Of a stretch of DNA of 64,000 nucleotides, positions 9,533 through 18,660 are shown piece by piece. A program made the translations under genes and the position numbers. Source of the stretch: Bacteroidales bacterium (GTDB lineage Bacteria > Bacteroidota > Bacteroidia > Bacteroidales > Lentimicrobiaceae); NCBI GenBank assembly GCA_016788045.1, contig JAEUTG010000004.1, forward strand, positions 124,001 to 188,000, read 5' to 3'. The first letter of the stretch is position 1; every line of letters begins with the position of its first letter. The notes beneath the pieces were generated by a model that had not been told where the DNA came from, did not search any database, and saw only the letters and a program-made list of their open reading frames with translations.

Positions 9533-10132
9533 TCAGACACAGAAAACCTGGATCAGAGGAAGTAAAGGAAGGAAGGTTAACAAATAGTCTTTCAGCTCCT
9601 TGTGAAGCAAGCCCAGAGCTTTGCTGATACGAACTTCGACTGTTCTTACCGATACGCCCAGTTTTTGCGCGATTTCTGAATAGCTGAGCAGACCATGTCG
9701 ATTCAACAAGTAAGCTTCTGTGAGTTCGGCTGGAAGTCTGTTCAGAGCCGCACTGAAAGCGGCCTGCAGTTCCGAATGAAGAATATAGTTCTCGGTATCG
9801 TTCGCCGATGGGATGATCTTCTTTCTGACAAGCTCAGCATAGCTGTTCTTTATGCTGTTGTGCCTGAGGTAGTCTATGCTCTTATTTTGCGCTGCTTTCA
9901 ACAGAAATGACTTCAGCGAGGTTTTTATCTGAAGAAAGGTTCTCTGCTCCCAAAGTTTCAGAAAAACATCCTGAATGATTTCTTCAGATACTTCAGTATC
10001 GCGGGTATAGGCAAATGAGAAGCTGACAAGGTCTTTATAATACTTTCTGAATAGGATAGTGAAGGCAGCTTTATCACCCGATCTTAGTTTTTCAACAAGA
10101 AATTGTTCCCGACCGTCATCATCGAAATTCAT
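9533..10132 (-). CDS. ECF RNA polymerase sigma factor (FecI/RpoE-like)
   Basis: 199 residues. Sigma region 2 lies at about 20-90 (AFTILFRKYYKDLVSFSF, then EIIQDVFLKLWEQR) and region 4 at about 125-175 (LPAELTEAYLLNRHGLLSYSEIAQKLGVSVRTVEVRI). It belongs to the Bacteroidota ECF group that pairs with FecR proteins and switches on SusC/SusD genes. It is the first gene of the locus, followed by its anti-sigma factor. No autoregulatory promoter can be proven from the sequence, but a -7-like box for the housekeeping sigma factor lies 18 bp upstream. Confidence 0.93.
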   Translation of the reverse strand: MNFDDDGREQFLVEKLRSGDKAAFTILFRKYYKDLVSFSFAYTRDTEVSEEIIQDVFLKLWEQRTFLQIKTSLKSFLLKAAQNKSIDYLRHNSIKNSYAELVRKKIIPSANDTENYILHSELQAAFSAALNRLPAELTEAYLLNRHGLLSYSEIAQKLGVSVRTVEVRISKALGLLHKELKDYLLTFLPLLPLIQVFCV

Positions 10133-10518
10133 GCCTGCGCTGATTTCTGCAAATGTATTTTATTTTTGAGTAGGTTGACTGTGTTTAATTATTCTACCAT
10201 AAATATTGCCTTTTTATTAAACAAACGCACTGTTGTCCGATTAAATGATGAGATTTTATCCGGAACGTCTGCTTTTTAGCTAGTGCCAACATGCAGACAA
10301 GCTCACCGATGGTAATCACTTTGTTATTCCAAAGTTTAACGGTCAATGGTGAAATAAATGTTTATAGCATCTACGGAACTATTCCTGAGCTATCCTTCAT
10401 AACAGCCTCTGTCAGCAAAGGCTCATCCTAAGACAGATTAACCTTCACTGGCTTACAGGCACCTGAATATGCATGATGCTGAAATGAAAGGAAACAACAA
10501 TGATCGGGAATTTGTGTA
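10133..10518. other. Intergenic region without a recognisable gene
   Basis: About 386 bases between the sigma-factor start and the end of the acyltransferase fusion gene. Apart from the -7-like box near 10150 I see no gene, strong hairpin or repeat. Confidence 0.6.
10150..10157 (-). promoter_or_regulatory. Candidate -7 box of the ECF sigma gene
   Basis: On the minus strand the sequence reads TACATTTG, matching the Bacteroidota -7 consensus TAnnTTTG, 18 bp before the sigma-factor ATG. No convincing TTTG -33 element was found at the expected spacing. Confidence 0.4.
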
Positions 10519-12978
10519 CTAATTCCTGAGGTTGTCCTGGATATTGCCTTTTACCACATCAGCCAGCGAATCGTAGGTATGCTCACCCGGAAACACAGGC
10601 TTCAGGAAATTGATGGTGATTTTGGTCCATGGGCGCGGGAAGTGGCTGCCTTTGGGCAATGCCCTGAAAGCTCCGGCTATGGAAACAGGAACAATCGGAA
10701 TGTTGAGTTCACTGCTGAGAATGGCGAATGTCTTTTTAAATTCTCCAAGCTCACCGGTGGTTGTGCGCGTTCCTTCCGGGAAAATAATCAGCGAACGGTT
10801 CTGCTTCAGTACCTCTGCCATCTTCTGGATCGACTCTTTCAGGTCTTTGTTCAGGTCAACAATGATGATGTTGTTGCGGCTTGCCAGAAACTTAAGCCAT
10901 CGCTGCCTGATGTGTTTTTCTTTGGCGTAAAAATAGGTCCGCTTCATCTGGTGGTTTGTAAGGTATGCAGCTACAAACAATCCATCGAAAGAACTCTGGT
11001 GATTGGGCGCAAGAATAAACGGCCCTTCAGGAATGTTTTCGTTGCCTTTTACCTTGTACCGGAAATAGAGGTGGAAGAAAATCCTGAATGAGTAGAGCAG
11101 CCACCTGCCGGTAACCCAGTTGCCCGGTAACTTCAGGTTGACCTTCTCCCTGAGGATATCGGTCCAGTTGATGCGGGCATTTTCGAGATGGGTTTTATGC
11201 TCAGCTACGTAGTCAGCCAGTTTCTGAACATCCCCGAACTTAGTCATGTCTGCGGGTTCAATGGCAACACCGAAGTTTTGTTGCAGCCATGCCTGGAAGC
11301 CAACCTTATCGAGTGAATCCATGCCCAGATCCATCTCAAGGTGATGGGCGGGTCTTACTTTCCGGCCTTTTTCTGCTTCGAGGTAAGCAGCAATCAGCCT
11401 GAATTCTGTGCTTTGCTCTTCGGGAGTATTTTCTTCCTCGTGCCGGTCTATGGCAAAATCACTCAATCTGAAGCGTTGCAGTTTACCCAGACGGGTGCGC
11501 GGCAATTCTTCGTGTGTGAGATAAAACCTCATGATTTTCTTGTAAGGAGAAACGCTGTTGTTGAAGGGCTCAATCACCTGGTTGCGCATCATGGTCTCAT
11601 CAATCTCCTCATTTCCAGGTGATTTATCTTCAGGAACAAGGATCACCTGCAACATATCATCTTTGAAAAAGACACCGCAATCCTTTACCAGCGGTGATTC
11701 AAGCAGCTTTACTTCAAGTTCGGAAGGATTTACATTCTTACCGTTCGACAGAATGATAATTTCTTTTTTACGACCTGTGATAAAAAGGAAGCCATCTTTA
11801 TCAAAATAACCCAGGTCACCTGTATAAAGCCAGTTCTCCTGCAAAACCTCTGCAGTTTCTTCCGGCCTGTTGTAATACCCTTTCATGATGTTCGGACCCG
11901 AAGCCAGAATTTCCCCGTCGGCAATTCTCACTTTGGTTTCGCGCATTACCTCTCCCGGTGACCCGATTTTTACCCTTCCGGGCTGTGTAAACGTGATCAT
12001 GGGCGCTGCTTCTGTCATGCCATAGCCTTCAAGCACCTCAAACCCCAGCACCTGAAAATCACGGCCGACCTCCGGATCAAGAGCCGCTCCGCCCGATACC
12101 AGAAACTCCACCGATCCACCCAGTTTACTGTGAACGGTTTTAAATATCTTTCGCGAAAAAGCCTGTGAACTGAGTCGTGAAGCCAGTGCATAAAGCGTAC
12201 GGGCAACCGCACTCTTGTTCACTTTATCCATAATCCCCTTGCGGATGGCGGCATACAACCTTGGTACTCCGATGATGATGGTAATGGCATTGTTGCGCAG
12301 GGTGGCCATGATATCTTCAGAAGCCATTGACGGACTGATGGCAATGGTGCCTCCCAGGTATAAGGGGATAATCATGGTTCCCATCAACGGAAACACATGA
12401 TGGAGAGGAAGAAGAACCATAACCCTTGAATCGGGCCGGTAAATCGGAATATACTCTGATACCGCTTTAATATTGGTAATCAGGTTCAGAAACGAAAGCA
12501 TCACCCCTTTGGGGCTGCCTGTGGTACCGGAGGTATAGATAATCACCGCTGTATCATCCGGATCGGCAAGGGTTTCGCTAGCATTTTCCGCTGCTGTGGC
12601 CTGAAAATTTTCAATTTCATTGATGATGAGTACTACCGGTTCAATCCCTGCCAGTGAAATTGCTTCAAGAATCGCAGACTTTTTATCTTCCGAACAAAAC
12701 ACAACCGAAGGTGCTGAATCTCTGAGTATAAAGGCGATTTCAGACACTGAGGCCATAAAATCAACCGGAATGGGAACTCCCTTTTTCGCCCAGATCGAAT
12801 AGTAAGCGACGATCCACCCGGGCCTGTTCTCCGAACAGACAACGGCATGACCACCGGGACTGAGGGTATACGACCGGGAAACGGCAGTGATGCTGTTATG
12901 TAGTTCGTTGTAAGAGATTTTCTGATCTCCGTAAGCGATGGCTGTTTTACTGCCGGTGGTCTGAAGCATGTTATACAA
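10519..12978 (-). CDS. Acyl-CoA/acyl-ACP synthetase - acyl carrier protein - PlsC-type acyltransferase fusion
   Basis: 819 residues with three modules. The AMP-forming synthetase (about 1-520) has the P-loop YTSGTTGSPKG at 148-158, the motif EGYGMTEAAP, and YTGDLGYFDKDG with GRKKEIIILSNGKN. A carrier-protein domain (about 540-610) has the phosphopantetheine site DLGMDSLDK. A PlsC/LPLAT acyltransferase (about 630-819) has NHQSSFD (the HX4D motif) and FPEGTRTTTG. The likely reaction is ATP-dependent activation of a free fatty acid, loading onto the internal ACP and transfer to a lysophospholipid or glycerol phosphate in the inner leaflet. Enterobacterial Aas joins the same two enzymes in the reverse order and without an ACP. 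The gene stands alone, with no operon partner within 190 bp. Confidence 0.88.
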   Translation of the reverse strand: MYNMLQTTGSKTAIAYGDQKISYNELHNSITAVSRSYTLSPGGHAVVCSENRPGWIVAYYSIWAKKGVPIPVDFMASVSEIAFILRDSAPSVVFCSEDKKSAILEAISLAGIEPVVLIINEIENFQATAAENASETLADPDDTAVIIYTSGTTGSPKGVMLSFLNLITNIKAVSEYIPIYRPDSRVMVLLPLHHVFPLMGTMIIPLYLGGTIAISPSMASEDIMATLRNNAITIIIGVPRLYAAIRKGIMDKVNKSAVARTLYALASRLSSQAFSRKIFKTVHSKLGGSVEFLVSGGAALDPEVGRDFQVLGFEVLEGYGMTEAAPMITFTQPGRVKIGSPGEVMRETKVRIADGEILASGPNIMKGYYNRPEETAEVLQENWLYTGDLGYFDKDGFLFITGRKKEIIILSNGKNVNPSELEVKLLESPLVKDCGVFFKDDMLQVILVPEDKSPGNEEIDETMMRNQVIEPFNNSVSPYKKIMRFYLTHEELPRTRLGKLQRFRLSDFAIDRHEEENTPEEQSTEFRLIAAYLEAEKGRKVRPAHHLEMDLGMDSLDKVGFQAWLQQNFGVAIEPADMTKFGDVQKLADYVAEHKTHLENARINWTDILREKVNLKLPGNWVTGRWLLYSFRIFFHLYFRYKVKGNENIPEGPFILAPNHQSSFDGLFVAAYLTNHQMKRTYFYAKEKHIRQRWLKFLASRNNIIIVDLNKDLKESIQKMAEVLKQNRSLIIFPEGTRTTTGELGEFKKTFAILSSELNIPIVPVSIAGAFRALPKGSHFPRPWTKITINFLKPVFPGEHTYDSLADVVKGNIQDNLRN

Positions 12979-13175
12979 AGCAATACATTTTTATGGTGAA
13001 AGGTTATCGCGGAGAATGTTCACAAAGAATGTCTGCTGATTTTGTTGTGAATCAGACCTCCATTATCCCGGATGGCAAAGTTAAACAAATTGCTATATGT
13101 AAATAAGTTGACTAACCGTTGGCAGGTATATGCGCAAGTAATCAGAGCAGGTATTTCAGAACGTTTCCGGACGTT

Positions 13176-14015
13176 TCAGCTTCCTGAAAGTTCATGGATT
13201 TCTGCAACCACGTTTTTCAGCAGACGGCCAGGCAGCTTCAGCATTTCCAGTATTTTAGTATCTGAAGCCAGATCGGAGCAAAGCACAATGTGCTGATCGA
13301 TGAGGGTTTGTTTCTGTTTTTTATTCAATCCGGATATGGCCGTTACCGGGAATAGCCGTGTATTTTCAATCAGCATTTTCAGGCTGCCATGGCGTGGGAA
13401 ATCCCATCCTACTAGATGAAGGCCGGCGCAGGTTCCGAAGGCGGTAGCATCATCGGAGAACCGTGTATTGGTGATTACCCAGCCGCTAAGGTTTCTTCTC
13501 CGGTTCTCCGGAAGCTGTTCCCACACAGCCTTGATATCCAGAAACCTCGATTGGATATAGAGTGGGATCTGTACGCTGTTTACTTTACCCTGGGTGTTGT
13601 GATATTTACATTCAATCATGAGTTTTTCCTGGTTGTTCCATGCAACGACATCTACCTCATGTTTTACACAATGCCCCTGTACTGTCTGACCGGTTTGTGT
13701 TTCGTACCCCAGTCTCCTGAACAATTCCCCGATGTAGGTTTCAAAGGGATAACCTGTGGGCCCCAGCTCCATGATGGCATTTTTCAGACTGTAACGGCCG
13801 GCCGTTGAATGCACCCGGCGCCTCAGAAGCTGAAAAGCCTTCCGGTAGATTGCCCTGGTGGGGATGCCTTCGTAGAGATCTTTCCTGATCTCTGTAATGA
13901 TCATTCCTGTAATCTCTTCCGATGCGCCTGCATTTCTGAGAGAGTGATAAAGTTTTACTTCAGAAAACTCCTGATTCTCGCCGGATGACTTTTTAACCGA
14001 GATATTTTTCGTCAT
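13176..14015 (-). CDS. ATP-cone / Mrr-like restriction endonuclease-fold protein
   Basis: 280 residues from the ATG at 14015. The open frame extends upstream to 14114, but the added residues do not belong to the domain and AAGG lies just before the internal ATG. Residues about 1-85 are an ATP-cone domain, a nucleotide-sensing module best known from ribonucleotide reductase. Residues about 100-220 form a PD-(D/E)XK nuclease fold of the Mrr type, with the catalytic set EVDVV...MIECKYH. The C-terminus is helical. No methyltransferase, helicase or specificity subunit is next to it, so it is not part of a visible restriction-modification system. It could be a nucleotide-gated nuclease or a repair or defence factor; the function is not established. 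Confidence 0.8.
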   Translation of the reverse strand: MTKNISVKKSSGENQEFSEVKLYHSLRNAGASEEITGMIITEIRKDLYEGIPTRAIYRKAFQLLRRRVHSTAGRYSLKNAIMELGPTGYPFETYIGELFRRLGYETQTGQTVQGHCVKHEVDVVAWNNQEKLMIECKYHNTQGKVNSVQIPLYIQSRFLDIKAVWEQLPENRRRNLSGWVITNTRFSDDATAFGTCAGLHLVGWDFPRHGSLKMLIENTRLFPVTAISGLNKKQKQTLIDQHIVLCSDLASDTKILEMLKLPGRLLKNVVAEIHELSGS

Positions 14016-14552
14016 ACCTTCATGTGTTGAGTATGACAAATATACGCTTATCCGTTCTCGGTAAAGTTGACCAAAGCAAAAATGCAAACCATAACAGACC
14101 TTATCACTAAACAATCAAACCCTGGCAAAGGATTCAGCGGATTATCGGAATTTTTCCGGGCAGCCTTGATAAATAATTATCACTGGGCTGAGCCTCAGCC
14201 TTGTTCAGAATCACTTCAAAAATTCAGATGTTTAATGAATCAGGACTTGTTCTTACAAATCATCTTTAATTTCACACAAAAGTGTTATTGACATGAAAAA
14301 ACCAGCCCGATAAATTTGCAGTCAGAGATAAGCTTTAATGGTATTTCATTTAAGAATGAGCAAGTTTTTATATTAGAATTCGTTGTGTTTCCTATGGCAA
14401 ACAAGAAGTGATTGCATCAATCTTGAATCAGTTCGAATGGCTGGCAATTCTGAACAATAAATGCTTGTAGCATAGGGAGATCGGCTATCTCAAAAATTAT
14501 AAAATGATCGTTTTATTTGCTCTGAATATCAACAACCTAAAAACCATCAAAC
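14016..14552. other. Intergenic region with one candidate promoter
   Basis: 537 bases between the divergent nuclease gene and the secreted protein gene at 14553. A short open frame at 14067-14291 has no family features and I do not count it as a gene. A good promoter match lies at 14288-14318; the 234 bases between it and the next start codon contain only a weak 5-bp hairpin near 14479. Confidence 0.5.
14288..14318 (+). promoter_or_regulatory. Bacteroidota-type promoter (TTG-N20-TAaaTTTG)
   Basis: TTG at 14288-14290, a 20-base spacer, then TAAATTTG at 14311-14318. Both element and spacing fit the primary sigma factor consensus of this phylum. It points at the secreted protein gene at 14553, which would have a leader of more than 220 nucleotides, or at a small RNA in between. 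Confidence 0.5.
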
Positions 14553-15002
14553 ATGAAAAGAATCAGCAATTTAATCATTTCAGGTATCTCATTGCTTTTG
14601 TGCACAATGGGCTTTGCTCAAACCAGCGAATTTTCTACTTCTGACGGAATCAAATGGGGTATGTCACAGAGTGAGATTAAAAAGATTAAGATCGATGCAC
14701 CGCTGTCAACCCAGGAGGACCAGGTTGTTTTCTATGATATGCGGGAGGGAAGAAGTGAGACTTACTTTCTCTCAGGCGGTGAGCTGTATAAGATTTTTAC
14801 CAATAAAGATGTTTATTCGAAAAAGGATGGAGATAAGTATTTTGAGAAAATGAAACTTGAACTAACTGACCGTTATGGCGCTCAGATGAATACTGTTTCA
14901 GAAAATCTGATCGAATGGAATGTATCTGGTACGAAAATCACCTTATTGAGGTCGCTCTCAAAAAAGGGCGGGTTAGTTTCTGTTGAATATCTAAAATCAT
15001 GA
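14553..15002 (+). CDS. Secreted protein of unknown function, 149 aa
   Basis: A signal peptide (about 1-22, cleavage after GFAQ) is followed by a small soluble domain rich in charged residues. The start DGIKWGMSQSEIKK recalls the short (F)xWGMS motif in many periplasmic proteins of unknown function, where a beta-rich fold with no catalytic residues is expected. Nothing in it identifies a substrate. Its last bases overlap the next gene by ATGA, which indicates translational coupling. Confidence 0.7.
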   Translation: MKRISNLIISGISLLLCTMGFAQTSEFSTSDGIKWGMSQSEIKKIKIDAPLSTQEDQVVFYDMREGRSETYFLSGGELYKIFTNKDVYSKKDGDKYFEKMKLELTDRYGAQMNTVSENLIEWNVSGTKITLLRSLSKKGGLVSVEYLKS

Positions 15003-16108
15003 CCTGCACTTTATCCAGACACTTTCTCTCTGGTGCAACCATTCTGGTGGTTCAGTTATTCTTTATGATACCTTATTCCGCATACAGTCAGTCGGATTAT
15101 CTGTTCTCCAAGCCGAACTTCAGGGATGTTCTCATCAGTTGCAAGGATGTTGAATTTCTTACCAACAGAACTCTTGTAGAATTCTCAGGTTCAAAGTACG
15201 AGGGGTACTATGACTTCATGGGCAACCTCAACAAGCTCGACAAGGATATCCCACTGGGTGATTTTAAGGTTACTTATACCTATTCAGTAAAAGAGGGGAG
15301 TGAGAACAGCATGCTTGGCATGACCTATCTGACACAGGATAAAATCAGCAATACTTATTTTACTTTTAGTTTTATGCTCAGTCAGTCAGGAGAATTGCAT
15401 TATTTCATTGGCATTCCTGTGAAATACGAAGCACCTTTCGCGGAGAAAAACTTCATCATTGAGCCATGCCCGTCACTGAAGAAGGGCTTTGCGTTGAATG
15501 AGGTTTCAGTTGTACGTGAAAGCAGGAACTGGTACCTGCTGGTTAATACTGACACGGTAAAGAAAGTAGTGGAACCAGCCTACAAGGTACCCAACAGTGA
15601 TCAGTTGTCTTTCAACCCGGCTCCTTTGCTGCACTACAACAGCAATGTGTTGTTGCGCAAAGGGAAGCAGAAGCTCGAATTCTATAAATGTTCTCAGACC
15701 TTTTATCCGATCAGTTCGGAAGTTGAGGCAATTTCGACTTTGCTGTCTTATTTAACCGGGAACTATACCCTGACTCCAAACTGCAAAACCGGGAGTACCT
15801 CTTATTGTTTCAACATCCGGGTAATTTATGAGCGTGAAAATCTGGATCACAAAGTCCTCATCTCGGGCATCACCGTTGAGCCACGTCATTATTATCTTAA
15901 AAAAGACAAGGTTTTCAACAACTGGTATTGCGATATGAACGAGAACGATGTGCTGGTTTCAAACGGAGAGAAATACAACATACGGCGTCTGTATTTTTAT
16001 CCTTCGAAACACAGTTCAAGCATCAGTTTTAATGTTCAGCGCAGGGAAGCAAAAGATGGGGGCGTTTATATGTTTGACTGTGATTTCAGAGGGTCAATAA
16101 TCCGATAG
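14999..16108 (+). CDS. Secreted protein of unknown function, 369 aa
   Basis: An N-terminal hydrophobic segment (about 10-30, ending YSAYSQ) is a signal peptide; the rest is predicted soluble and beta-rich. I recognise no family. Two halves are visible, about 31-250 and 251-369, the second with three cysteines (TPNCKTGSTSYC, then WYCD). The start overlaps the previous gene by 4 bases (ATGA), so the pair is co-translated and probably acts together in the periplasm or at the outer membrane. Confidence 0.7.
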   Translation: MTCTLSRHFLSGATILVVQLFFMIPYSAYSQSDYLFSKPNFRDVLISCKDVEFLTNRTLVEFSGSKYEGYYDFMGNLNKLDKDIPLGDFKVTYTYSVKEGSENSMLGMTYLTQDKISNTYFTFSFMLSQSGELHYFIGIPVKYEAPFAEKNFIIEPCPSLKKGFALNEVSVVRESRNWYLLVNTDTVKKVVEPAYKVPNSDQLSFNPAPLLHYNSNVLLRKGKQKLEFYKCSQTFYPISSEVEAISTLLSYLTGNYTLTPNCKTGSTSYCFNIRVIYERENLDHKVLISGITVEPRHYYLKKDKVFNNWYCDMNENDVLVSNGEKYNIRRLYFYPSKHSSSISFNVQRREAKDGGVYMFDCDFRGSIIR

Positions 16109-16184
16109 CTTTTAGTTTACAGGCTTATTGCAGGCTGCGACCGCTGAATGCACCCTCCAGAATGAACAATCAGTAAACAGGTGA

Positions 16185-17261
16185 CTAAACGGTGAAATAC
16201 TTCTTTTTCATGCTTAATGCCGCGCCAACCAGGGCAATCATTACCGGAACCTCAACCAGAGGTCCGATTACGGCTGCAAATGCCTCTCCTGAATTCATCC
16301 CGAAAATGGCAATCGAAACAGCAATGGCCAGTTCAAAATTATTGCTGGCAGCCGTAAACGAAAGCGTAGCTGTCTGTTCGTAACCTGCACCGGCCTTGCG
16401 TCCCATGTAAAACGAAACGAAAAACATGATCACGAAATAGATCAGCAGCGGTATCGCGATAAGTACCACATCCATCGGGATTTTCACAATGTATTCTCCT
16501 TTAAGCGAGAACATTACCACAATGGTGAAAAGCAGGGCTATCAGCGTGAGCGGACTGATTTTCGGGATGAAAATCCTGTGGTACCATTCTTTGCTTTTCA
16601 CCCTTATCAGGATAAAACGGGTAAGAAATCCAGCAATAAAAGGGATTCCAAGATAGATAAACACACTCTCAGCAATCTGACCGATGGTGATATTTTCTAC
16701 GGCGTTGTTGGTCGGTATGCCAAACCAGGCGGGCAATACCGCAACAAAGAACCAGGCATAAACAGAAAAAAACAATACCTGAAAAATGGAGTTGAACGCT
16801 ACCAGTCCGGCAGCGTATTGGGTATCGCCCTTTGCCAGATCGTTCCACACAATCACCATCGCTATGCACCTGGCCAGTCCTATCATAATGATCCCATACA
16901 CATAGGGCAGATTGGCATTGTTCTCACCCGGAAACAGCTTGAACAAGACAACCGCAAGCAGAAACATCAGCACCGGCCCTATGACCCAGTTCTGTATCAG
17001 TGATAGGCTCAGCACCTTCACATTTCTGAATACATCGCCCAATTCTTCGTATTTAACTTTAGCCAGGGGAGGATACATCATCAGAATCAGCCCTATAGCG
17101 ATGGGAATGTTGGTGGTGCTTTCGGGTGAAGATTTCAGGGATTCCCAGAAACGGGCTACCGCAGGAAAGAAATAACCGGTAAGCACTCCGGCAAACATGG
17201 CGAGAAATATCCACAAGGTCAGATACCTGTCAAGGAATTTCAACCGGGGTTTTGAAGGCAT
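16185..17261 (-). CDS. acr3: Arsenite efflux permease, ACR3 family
   Basis: 358 residues with about ten membrane helices. ACR3 hallmarks are visible: the conserved membrane cysteine in [19 protein letters not shown] and the helix [20 protein letters not shown] with its conserved glutamate. It exports As(III) across the inner membrane. It is the last gene of an arsR-arsC-arsM-acr3 operon on the minus strand, 43 bp after arsM. Confidence 0.95.
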   Translation of the reverse strand: MPSKPRLKFLDRYLTLWIFLAMFAGVLTGYFFPAVARFWESLKSSPESTTNIPIAIGLILMMYPPLAKVKYEELGDVFRNVKVLSLSLIQNWVIGPVLMFLLAVVLFKLFPGENNANLPYVYGIIMIGLARCIAMVIVWNDLAKGDTQYAAGLVAFNSIFQVLFFSVYAWFFVAVLPAWFGIPTNNAVENITIGQIAESVFIYLGIPFIAGFLTRFILIRVKSKEWYHRIFIPKISPLTLIALLFTIVVMFSLKGEYIVKIPMDVVLIAIPLLIYFVIMFFVSFYMGRKAGAGYEQTATLSFTAASNNFELAIAVSIAIFGMNSGEAFAAVIGPLVEVPVMIALVGAALSMKKKYFTV

Positions 17262-17304
17262 ATTGATTTCAGGATTTTAGTGAATAATTGATTGTCAGAG
17301 GCAT

Positions 17305-18147
17305 TCAGCAATCACAATTACAGCCACAGGCTTTCGGCTGTTCCGGTTTCTCAGCGTAAACGGTGATGCTGTAAATACCGGTACCAGAATCTTTAAAACC
17401 ATTCAGTTCATCCAAACTAAGGTAGCTAAGCAGGATATCATCGGGAACTGTGATCATTTTCTCTTTCTGAACCACAATATTTTCGAGCCCGCATCGCTGC
17501 AGGACCTCAAGATAGGCATCCTTCTGAATCGCTCCCGACACGCAGCCAGCATACATTTCAGCGGCCTGCTTCAGTTGTTCGGGCAGTTTGCCCCTGAGCA
17601 CCACGTCTGATACCGATAAATGTCCACCGGGTCTGAGCACCCGGTAGATTTCACCGAAGGCTTTTTCTTTGTCCGGAACCAGGTTCAGCACGCAATTGCT
17701 GATGATCACATCGGCCTTGTTGGCAGTTACCGGCATTTTTTCAATATCGCCATAGCGGAATTCAACATTGTTGAACCCCAGTTTTTCAGCATTGAGGCGT
17801 GCTTTTTCTATCATGGCTTCCGTAAAGTCAATGCCGATGACTTTCCCGGTTTCGCCCACCAGCGACCGGGCTACAAAACAGTCGTTACCGGCACCGGAGC
17901 CGAGGTCGATCACTGTGTCACCCGGCTGTATCTGAGCAAATTCTGTAGGTATTCCACAGCCCAGGCCCAGATCGGCTTCGGGATTGTATCCTTCCAGATG
18001 GGTGTAATTCTCACTGAAGATGGTATAATCTGTATCTCCGCAGCATCCGGTGGAACCGCAGCAGGACGACTCGTTCTGCTCTTTGGTCTGAAGGGCGATT
18101 TCGCTGTATTTCTCCTTTACAGTTTGTTTGAGTTCTTCGTTGTTCAT
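17305..18147 (-). CDS. arsM: Arsenite S-adenosylmethionine methyltransferase
   Basis: 280 residues. The SAM-binding motif VIDLGSGAGND lies near residue 80, followed by the arsenite methyltransferase pattern, with conserved cysteines in IISNCVLNLVPDK and YAGCVSGAI. Two cysteine-rich tails stand out: CCGSTGCCG near residue 29 and CGCNCDC at the extreme C-terminus. These may bind As(III) or another thiophilic metal. The enzyme converts arsenite to methylated species. It lies between arsC and acr3 in the operon. Confidence 0.93.
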   Translation of the reverse strand: MNNEELKQTVKEKYSEIALQTKEQNESSCCGSTGCCGDTDYTIFSENYTHLEGYNPEADLGLGCGIPTEFAQIQPGDTVIDLGSGAGNDCFVARSLVGETGKVIGIDFTEAMIEKARLNAEKLGFNNVEFRYGDIEKMPVTANKADVIISNCVLNLVPDKEKAFGEIYRVLRPGGHLSVSDVVLRGKLPEQLKQAAEMYAGCVSGAIQKDAYLEVLQRCGLENIVVQKEKMITVPDDILLSYLSLDELNGFKDSGTGIYSITVYAEKPEQPKACGCNCDC

Positions 18148-18193
18148 GTTCTTCAGGATTTACAGGTTGATTTGCATTAAAGAAAGTTTTTAT

Positions 18194-18622
18194 CTAAATC
18201 ATTGATTTTTTGATCGTTCCCTCATAGAGACTGAGGAATCCTTCCCTGATCTCATCCCTCACGCGGCGGTATTCAGACAAAATGTACTCATCCGTTCCTT
18301 CGGTGAATGAAGGGTCATCGTAACCCATGTGCAGACGGTGTTTTACCTTGCCCATAAATGCCGGGCAGGTTTCATTGGCACCTCCGCAAACGGTGACTAC
18401 ATAGTCCCATTCCTGATCAAGGTAAATATCAACCTGATCCGAAGTATGGTGACTGATGTCAATTCCGGCCTCTGCCATTACTTTGACAGCAGTCTGGTTT
18501 AAGCGGCCCGAAGCTTCGGTACCTGCTGAACGAACGCTTAGCCTGGAATCGAATGATTGAAGAAAACCATGGGCCATCTGCGAGCGACAGGAATTCCCTG
18601 TACAAAGAATCAGTATTTTCAT
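18194..18622 (-). CDS. arsC: Arsenate reductase, low-molecular-weight phosphatase type (thioredoxin-coupled)
   Basis: 142 residues from the ATG at 18622, chosen because the conserved fold starts at MKILILCTGNSCRSQ; the frame is open to 18667, where it would overlap arsR. The CX5R loop is C7-R13 (CTGNSCR) and the general acid lies in YDDPSF. Two further cysteines (VTVCGGANETCPAF) are the relay pair of the thioredoxin-dependent class. It reduces As(V) to As(III), the substrate of ArsM and Acr3 encoded downstream. Confidence 0.93.
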   Translation of the reverse strand: MKILILCTGNSCRSQMAHGFLQSFDSRLSVRSAGTEASGRLNQTAVKVMAEAGIDISHHTSDQVDIYLDQEWDYVVTVCGGANETCPAFMGKVKHRLHMGYDDPSFTEGTDEYILSEYRRVRDEIREGFLSLYEGTIKKSMI

Positions 18623-18660
18623 GAAAATTGTTTTTGTGACTGTTTTGACTAAGAGACTTT

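Noticed and set aside
14067-14291. 74-codon plus-strand frame upstream of the secreted pair
   Set aside because: Overlaps the 5' end of the divergent nuclease frame, no domain, no ribosome binding context, and the best promoter lies after it.
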